From contig JANEZZ010001959.1 of NCBI GenBank assembly GCA_026122225.1, forward strand, positions 567,501-631,500: a stretch of 64,000 nt of DNA, read 5' to 3'. Each line of letters opens with the position of its first letter. Position 1 is the stretch's first letter. This DNA comes from Heloderma charlesbogerti (lineage: Eukaryota > Chordata > Lepidosauria > Squamata > Helodermatidae). Under the pieces are notes generated by a model, which saw only the letters and a program-made list of their open reading frames with translations, ran no database searches and was not told where the DNA came from. The translations under genes and the position numbers were made by a program. This document shows, in pieces, positions 56,806 to 64,000 of the stretch.

Positions 56806-57337
56806 CATGTGTGTTTCAGGATTTTGCGTATTGAAAAACTAGAATATATGAAATGGAACGCAGCAGACTAGATGAAGGAAACATTCTTGCTTTTTCATTG
56901 TGGCAGTGATTGCTGATAGATCTAGAAACTGAAAGTAGATCACTTTAAGAATGGGGCTGTTGTATCCATTATTTTTATTACTCTTCGTATGATTTATGAA
57001 TCTGATTAAATTAAGTGAAAAGTTCATTTTCTTCTTTTGCCACATGTCACGCTAAGCAGTAAAAACACATACTTGAGAGAACAATGAATCAAAGTTGCTC
57101 CATAATGGCTTGAAGTAATACACAATGTAGTTATTTACATCCTCATAAATTTACAAAATTCACGGAACAGATGGTGGATGAAAATAAAATTTCCCTCTAA
57201 CTCTTCTATAAACTAGCTCAGATGGAAAGTTTTAGGGGTTCTGAAACTGGATAAAAAATGGAAGGTGTTGGCCTTTGCATTGTTGTTGTGTTTTACTTTA
57301 GTTTTTAATCTGGTTTTATTCCATTGTTTTAACTTTT
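56806..57337. other. unassigned sequence
   Basis: No gene or clear repeat. Confidence 0.4.
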
Positions 57338-57340
57338 TAA

Positions 57341-57545
57341 GGGTAGTATCCAATGTGACACAAGCGCTAATGTAAATTACACTGCGCAGCGAAAGGGATC
57401 TTTAGCACAATGCCAAAAGGATTAGTTAGCATGACAGGATTCCCCAGAAAACTGGTTGCGCTAACACTATTGACATTCCACTAGAGTCCTTTACATTAGC
57501 GCAACATAATGTACATTAGGGCTTGTGTCACACTGGTTACTGCCC
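57341..57545. mobile_element. Harbinger-like MITE with ~55-bp inverted ends
   Basis: 'gggtagtatccaatgtgaca' and the mirrored 'tgtcacactggttactgccc' continue inward over 'caagcgctaatgta'. A TAA flank occurs on both sides (57338-57340 and 57546-57548). Confidence 0.78.
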
Positions 57546-57579
57546 TAAGGTCTTTGTATTATGTTTATTATGTTACTGT

Positions 57580-57684
57580 ATTTTATGGTTTTAAGTCTTG
57601 TCTTGTAAACTGCCCAGAGGGCTTCAGCAATTGAGCGGTATAGAAATAGAAAGCTAATAAACAAACAAACAAACAAACAAAATA
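57580..57684 (+). repeat. 3' tail of a LINE-type repeat
   Basis: 'ctgcccagagggcttcagc', 'gagcggtatagaaat' and an (AAAC)n tail. Same family as the minus-strand copy at 212-345. The MITE at 57341 seems to be inserted in its upstream part. Confidence 0.55.
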
Positions 57685-58832
57685 GCAAATGAAGAGTGCA
57701 ATCCTATGAAGAAAGTCCCATTGTGTTCAGTGAGGCTTATATTCAGTATAATACGGCTTAAGAACTTGCATGAGAAGGGACACATGAAAGAACAGAGTTA
57801 AACCTGACCTTCCACTGCATTACATTGTTGTGCTCCTCTGCCTTAAGCAGTTTCCCCCCAGCCTGGCTCTGATACTAAAAGTGAGCTGGGCAAGGAGAAA
57901 ATTGCTTAAGAGAGCAGACCACAACAGGGGGGCTTCCTCTTTCCCCCTGAACTTGCCCTCTCATGTAAAAAGTAGACCCCAATCCCACTTTATATGTGAA
58001 TGGACAGATACATGTATGAAATAGGGCTGTGCACCACCTCATTATGAAGCCTGAATAACGAGGCAAAGTGGGCTTATTTGGAGCAAAATCCTCATAATAC
58101 GAGGCAGGTCAGAAAAGTACCGAGGCACCCCGGGACGAAGTGCCCCCCCCACGAAGCACCTCCTCTGCCTTGTATATTTGGAGCTCTACTGAATGCCTCA
58201 GCAGGCCAGACAGTCTCCAAAATGTATCTTCTCAATGCTCACATGGAGGGGCATGAGGAGGAGGAGGAGGGAGGGGAAGGAGAGCGGACGCGGGAAGGCG
58301 GGGAGAGGCAGGGAGGCGAGTGCAGGAGGAGGAGGGAGTGTGCTTTAGCGACTAGGAACCCTCAGCCAGAACCGAGGATAGCAGTCTCCAATTAGAGAGA
58401 GCGGTGGAGGAAGGGGGTATATATACTTTGGCAAAAGGCTGCGTTTAGTCATTGCACTAGCTGTGTCTTTGGGAGAGAGGGCTGGTGTGGGTAGATGATC
58501 GTGCATTCCTAGGAGTTGTTCCTTCAGTGTATTCAATTTCGATCACCATTAGGCTTTCCTCAAAATTGAAACTTATAGGAAATGGCTTGGTTGTACTGGG
58601 AGCATTCTCTTCCCTCGCTCCTTGATTGTCCGTCCCCATTGGGATGGTGTCTTTTGCAGCACTTCTTCCAGCGGCTTTCTCCTATATCTTTGTACCTCCA
58701 ACTCATTTGTTATTTGAATTTGATTGGATTCATCTCTCCTTTCCATATTTTTTCAAACTAACATAGCTTTTCCTTGCATATTGCTGCAAGGAAACTCCCC
58801 CCTCCCCCGCCATTCCTGTATTTGTTTGCTTA
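57685..58832. other. unassigned; purine-rich tract
   Basis: 57692-57765 is a half copy of a 'gtgcaatcctatg' MITE. 58250-58340 is strongly purine-rich (GAG/GGA). 'gggtatatatact' at 58415 is TATA-like, but I can tie it to no gene. Confidence 0.4.
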
Positions 58833-58932
58833 TCTCGATTTTGGACTCCAGAAAAGGCTGTTCTATTTCCTTGTCATTTTTGTCTCGATTTTGGACTCCA
58901 GAAAAGGCTGTTCTATTTCCTTGTCATTTTTG
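58833..58932. repeat. exact 50-bp tandem duplication
   Basis: 58833-58882 and 58883-58932 are identical 50-bp units (starting tctcgattttggactcc). No differences seen, so the duplication is recent or an assembly artefact. Confidence 0.95.
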
Positions 58933-59540
58933 TCTGTCTTTTTAAGATTTTTATAAACCCAGTCTTATTTCAATTTTTAAAAACAAACATTGACTTCTGG
59001 GCATGTCCCCCCCCCCCTTTAAAGTCATATCAACCATTCAGTTTTTTCTTTCTTTCTTTCTAAATTCTTAAAGAAAGGCATATTATAGCAGCCTATGTGT
59101 GTAGTGTTTGTCCTTCACCCCCCACGCTGAAGTGAACCATCTGTGTCTTCTCTGTGTTGATCCTCCCAAAACAGAAATTAAAGAAGTTTTTTTTTAAAAA
59201 AATTAGGGTTTGATTTGGCTGTTATCTAATCGCCTGTGCTGTCGCCATGTATTTCTTGAAGTTATCCTGCCTTCCATAAAAGAACATGAAATATAAAACA
59301 ATAAATTAAAGACACCCATCATTTGCTTAGGTAGTTCTGCTTTTCTTTAGCTCTTGTGTGTCTGTGTCCATGTGTGTGTGCATGCTAGGTTGTTGTTCCA
59401 CCAACACTATACGTTCTAATTTCAAGGCAGTGTTGAAAAAGCACGAGACACATAGTATTTATATTAATTATTCCAGTAACACTCCATGTGTGGCAAAGCA
59501 ATCCAGCACAATATGAGGCATCTTCGGGGTGTTGGCGGGG
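58933..59540. other. unassigned sequence
   Basis: No gene seen. Short C- and T-runs only. Confidence 0.4.
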
Positions 59541-59548
59541 GCAGAGGT

Positions 59549-60140
59549 GGGGAGAAGTTACAGCTCCTTGCTTTGGGAGCTTTCCTGGAAAAACTCAAAT
59601 TTCACCTGCGCCTAGCACACAATCCAGTGGGCCAAACTACCTGGGCTTTGGGGGATGTAATGGCCTCGAGGGGGGCTGGGAGGGGCCAAGGTGTCACATG
59701 CATGCGTGGAAACAGGGAGAAGTTACAGCTCTTTGCTTTGAGAGTTTTTGTGGAGAAAATCAAACTTCAGCTGCGCCCAGAGCAGCAACCACTGGATAAA
59801 ATACACTCAAAATACTCATTTAGTGTGTGTGCTAGAGCCTGCCTGCCAGGTAATGTGTGTATTCAGCCATAGAGAGGCTGAGCCAATGATTCTTCTGAAT
59901 AAGGGTTGTTTTGCACTTCAAAGAAACCTGCAGCAAAGATTAGGAATCTCTGCTTCAACACACTTTCCCTTCTGAGTTTGGTCTGAGTTTCTGGGAATAT
60001 CAAATTCAACGTGCACCTAGCACACAAGCCAGTGGGCCAAACTGCCTGGGCTTTGGGGGGGTGTGATGCCCTCAAGGGTAGCTGGGAGAGGCCAAGGTAT
60101 CACATGTGTGTGTGTGTGGAAACAGGGAGAAGTTACAGCA
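59549..60140. repeat. imperfect repeats of a ~170-bp unit
   Basis: 'ggagaagttacagc' recurs at about 59551, 59718 and 60127. 'gtgggccaaact(a/g)cctggg' recurs at 59628 and 60032, each followed by 'gggccaaggtgtcaca'-like sequence. This suggests a decayed minisatellite or satellite with one interrupted unit. Confidence 0.65.
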
Positions 60141-60439
60141 AGTTTCGGATATCCAGATTGCCTGTTTTGGGTGTTTTCCCATTGACTTGCATGGGAAGAC
60201 ACAAATGGACATAACCTTTTTAGTTTGTACGTTACAGGCATGAAATTTGGGGACCTCTCCACCCCCCTGGAGAGAAGGCCACCTGCAAAATGTCAGAGAG
60301 TATGGCCCAGTGGCTTTTGTGCTAGGCAGAGTTAAAATCTGATGTTTTCCACAGACTTAAGCCAGGAGTTAGAGCCAAGGAATGAAGCCAGGAGTCAGAG
60401 CCAACTCCCGAGCCAGGAAGACTGTTGTTGTCCATAGAA

Positions 60440-60580
60440 AAATCGAATCATAGAGCTGGAAGGGGCTATTTAGGCCACTGAATCCACCCCCTTGCTTTTT
60501 GCAGGAATCCAGTTTAAAACATTCTTTTCAGATGGCTCTCCAATTTCTGGTTGTCCAGTCTCCAGTTCAGGCGAAGTGTT
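60440..60580 (-). repeat. CR1 LINE 3' fragment
   Basis: 'aatcatagagctggaagggg' and 'gcaggaatccagtttaaa' are the reverse complement of a CR1 3' end, parallel to 4226-4400. Confidence 0.78.
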
Positions 60581-63201
60581 TGCCCAAACAGCAACACTTT
60601 GCTGTTTTATAGCCCTTCCTTTCTGAGAAGACTCAATAGTCAGCTTGGATGGGCAAGGCCAGTTCAAAGCCTGAGAAACATCATTGCCCAGAGAGGTGCT
60701 CCAAACTGCGGTTCTATGGCTCACTACATGGTGTCCTGGCTTCAGCCCTTCTGGCTCCTGACACCCATTTGTTTAAGAGACTGAGGTGTATGACCCAGCC
60801 AAAATGGTAGCATCAGAAATGGTGAGAATTCCAAGAGAACTTCAAGCCAAGTGTAGTGAAATATACTATCAAGTTTTCTGTAGATGGATGAAACAGTTTC
60901 AAAAATATGCCCACTCAGTTTTTAGAAGAGTGATATAAGAAGTTCCGGCTAGAACAACATTTGTGTATAAAAGATATGGCCAAAACTGAAGGTTTTTGTA
61001 ACTATTTATTGTGCTGCCACATCTATGACTTCCCAAAGGAGAAACTACTTGAAAAGTTCTTAACGCGGGTTAAGGGAATTGATTATTCTGATCAGATTAC
61101 ACTTTTTCTATCTGATTGTAACACATTCAATTTAGAGTGGCCAGAAATTGAAACTTAGGAAGAAATTCATGAAGGTTGATTAATTATTGTCAATTTGATT
61201 ATCTTTAGGCTTTATAAATATCTCATATTATGCCTTTGACATGCTGTTTTAATGCCTTGTTGTAAGAACCTCTTTGGTTGACCAATACATGGAATTGAAG
61301 TGATGAAAGAACAATATATTGATAGCTGGTAATAATGAACTTTCCCCCATTCTTCTATGCAGCAGATCAGCAAAGACTTCATAACCAAGTTCATATATTC
61401 AAAGTAAATGCAAGATTTTGTTCAGTAATATATTTAGGAAGTTGAAACTTCATGATCCTGCAAATAGGTATCAGCACAGAAGAGTCCTCTGCTTAAACAG
61501 GGAATAATTTATATGTTATTTTGGCATGTAATTTCACCCCTGCTGATCCAGAAACTCATTACAAGGTAGCAGGGATTGCTAATCAAGATTTCTAGGTCCC
61601 ATTCTCTTTCTGATAAGCCCATAGACCATTATATCATAATCTTCAGCTGATATCAGCATGTATCATGTCTTGCCATAAGTGATAAAATGTTACATAGTGT
61701 TCTATGGCCCTGTTAAGTATAAATGAATAACAGTAAATCATCTGGAACAAATTAACTTGTTTTGGGTTCTCCAGTTTATAGGGTATATTCTTTATAGCAC
61801 AGCATCTACCTGATCATGAATCTGTTTTAATGACTAAACAGAAGAACCAGCATTACATTTACCTGTCCACCGTGTAGAAATATTGTAATTGCTCCTGTTT
61901 TTTATATTTATTTCAGCTTCTGAATTTGGTTATCATTCACTGATAAAAATCATGGATGAAATGATAATTAAAACATTGGTTAAGACTCTTGCCTTCTCAT
62001 GTTGGCTAATATATGGAATCTGGTTGTTTTGTACAATTGCACAGGTAACTGCCAAGTCTTCATGAAAGGTCCATCATGTTATAAGCAAGCCTGAGAGACC
62101 TATGAACAGAGCAGCAGACCTTGGGCCAGGACGTAGGGATAGAGAGGTGATGCAGAAATCTTCTCATTAAATTAAGGTGCTGAGACAATGTTGCTCACAA
62201 AGCTTACAAAGGCTTCTGGACCAATGACTATTTCATTGCTCCAGTCCAGATGTCTATGGGAGGGGCTGTTTGTTTCACCCACAGCTGTTAATTGAACTTA
62301 GGCACCATGGTGCCATCCCCTTGAAAATACGGCTCTCTACCACCTAAATACTGATGCTAAGTTCAAGGTCAGCCGGCTGTGCTGCTGCTTTTAATTTGAT
62401 ATTGACCCACCATTGTCTCCTTGCATTCAATTTTAAGGAAAACCATCAATTAGAATAATCCAACAGGCATCATTATAAATTGATTTTCAAATGTAAATGT
62501 CAGTGCCTTTGCGATCACATCTAAAATGAAATGGATTTCTGTTTACTGCTGCATGCATTAAGCCTCTGTATTCTTTGCCAAGAGAAACTATTGCATTTAT
62601 CTGTTTTGGTTTGGTGCTCAGAAATTGCATTTCCCCCCAACATATCCTTGCTCTTTTTAAAAGGAATTTGTTCAGAAGAGGTTTATCTATTCATCGTTCA
62701 TAATGGTAATTTCCTCCTAGGTGCCTTTTCCTTCTCCTCTCAAGATTGCTTGAACGACTGAACATTAACACCATCTGAGTAGGTAATATCGTTGAAATAG
62801 GCTGATACAACTTAGTGGCAAAATGGAGTAAATATCAAGCTGCAAGAGGAGATGTGTTCAGTGTGGCTGCACTTAAACTGACCTGGCCTGAAATTCTATT
62901 TGTGCTCAGCTATGAATCTGCTTCTGTAAATATCCTGACAATATATAGTGAGATGTTTTAACTTCCTAATTATACAATTCATATCCTGTATAAATATCCT
63001 CAGTCCACCCAACTTAGCTAAACATGAAGAACAACCTTTTAAATAAAGTTTCAGTTGTTACACATCCCTGCTAATGCCTGGAAAATTCACATTAAGCCTA
63101 GAGTTTTTGCCCAAGTATTAGTCAAAGAATGGTGTTTTAGCATTATGGTATAGTCCAGCAAGTCCCCATGAAAAGTCAATAGGCTAATATTCAGCCCACC
63201 C

Positions 63202-63203
<2 letters not shown>
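60581..63203. other. unassigned sequence
   Basis: About 2.6 kb without a recognised gene or repeat. Frames of up to 84 codons show no known motif. Confidence 0.4.

Positions 63204-63239
<36 letters not shown>
63204..63239. repeat. (TG)n microsatellite
   Basis: About 18 TG units. Confidence 0.95.
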
Positions 63240-63241
<2 letters not shown>

Positions 63242-63963
63242 ACAGAAGTAGTTTTGCATGGCAATGAATGATAGACTCACCAGGACCCAGACACAGCATG
63301 TGAAATAATGAAGATGCATAATGACTACAGTGGTCCATGATCAGCTTTTTGACATCATTGATGGGGGCCAGTTTGGATGAGCTCATGCATTCCTTGCAGG
63401 GGATCCAAACAACATTCTGGTATCTTCCATGTCTGTTACGACACAATGTTTCCCCCTCAGATATCCATTGCAAGGAAACCCCACTTTCCCGGTACTCAAA
63501 ATACAGGTTGAAGTTGTGGGGCAAAGTGCAATTATGCCTATCAACAAACACTTCCATTGTTCCTGTAATGGCTGTGGGCACTGTGGTTTGGAGAGCATCG
63601 CGGGCACGTGGTGCTTAGTGCCCATTACCTCACTAGTGACTAATGACATATTCCTCCTCCCACCATGCTGGTGCCATTGCAAAATCTTTTTTTAAAAAAA
63701 GTCATTTAACAGTATGCCCAACAATGAGCTGTTTGTCATTAAAACAACAACAACAGCAACAACAACTTGGTGCGAGTCTGCTCCTCCCCTTCAATGCTAC
63801 CGTGCACAAATGGATTTTTTTTGTTTTGTTTCATTTTTTAATGAGGTGGGAGAATGGAAGGGGAATAAACGTGATGTGTGCAACAGGACTAGCTATCCAT
63901 GCCAATATCTATCTTAAAAATACTAACATTGTGCTACTAGTCCATATTGGGTTAACACTGCTT
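63240..63963. other. unassigned; (AAC)n-like tract
   Basis: An (AAC)n-like tract lies at 63741-63765. The 164-codon minus frame at 63087-63581 is partly explained by the microsatellite and has no known domain. Confidence 0.45.
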
Positions 63964-64000
63964 TAGGCTGCAATCCTATACTCACTTACCTGGAAGTAAC
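63964..64000. repeat. start of a Harbinger-like MITE, cut by window end
   Basis: 'ggctgcaatcctatactcac' resembles the opening of the 36764 and 46465 MITEs. Confidence 0.45.

Noticed and set aside
58250..58430. Host promoter (purine-rich tract plus TATA-like box)
   Set aside because: No downstream exon or open frame supports it, and the TATA-like string is a simple (TA)n.
63087..63581. 164-codon minus-strand frame
   Set aside because: Part of it is an alternating His-Thr run from the (TG)n microsatellite; the rest has no domain.
1..64000. CRISPR array, operons, ribosome binding sites
   Set aside because: The window is vertebrate repeat-rich DNA; no spaced short direct repeats or prokaryotic gene layout are present.
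1..64000. Host protein-coding exons
   Set aside because: No frame outside transposons shows a known domain; exons shorter than about 60 codons would be missed by eye.

Overview
This 64 kb window looks like intergenic or intronic DNA of a squamate reptile (lizard or snake). The evidence is its mix of repeats. It holds well-preserved RTE-BovB LINEs together with L2-clade and CR1-clade LINEs that still show long reading frames, many small hAT-type and Harbinger-type non-autonomous DNA transposons, a Tc1 element and a young gammaretrovirus-like provirus. BovB alone would also fit ruminants, but young L2 and CR1 copies beside it point to squamates. The species cannot be told from this sequence. 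I found no convincing exon of a host gene, no tRNA or rRNA gene, and nothing prokaryotic.

Layout. 0-10 kb: hAT-type MITEs, a BovB 3' end, a probable solo LTR, CR1 fragments, and a 5'-truncated BovB on the minus strand (7459-9518) with a perfect 12-bp target duplication. 10-17 kb: mostly unassigned AT-rich sequence with a second probable solo LTR (15321-15773). 17.3-20.5 kb: an almost full-length but frame-broken L2 LINE. 20.5-21.6 kb: two hAT MITEs. 21.8-29.7 kb: a complete provirus on the minus strand. 29.8-50 kb: a dense field of MITEs, an L2 3' end, a long palindrome and a DNA transposon with ~90-bp inverted ends. 51.2-54.4 kb: a full-length BovB on the plus strand. 55.2-56.8 kb: a Tc1 transposon with ~220-bp inverted repeats and a dead transposase. 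57-64 kb: MITEs, recent tandem duplications, a CR1 tail and simple repeats.

The provirus is the most notable object. Its two 364-bp LTRs differ at one position, it is flanked by a 4-bp duplication (CTGG), and it uses a tRNA-His type primer site. The order is gag, pro-pol, env. Env (464 codons) is a single uninterrupted frame. Gag is interrupted by one in-frame TGA. Pol is broken by three frame changes, two of them in runs of C on the plus strand. It was therefore inserted recently, and some of the apparent damage may be assembly error.

The mobile elements do not form one system. Non-autonomous hAT and Harbinger-like MITEs carry no transposase and must have been moved by enzymes encoded elsewhere. 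The BovB, L2 and CR1 copies are separate retrotransposon insertions. I did not find an undescribed biological system. The best leads are the young provirus with its intact env, the nearly intact BovB, a 136-bp palindrome, and a hAT MITE family with seven copies in the window.
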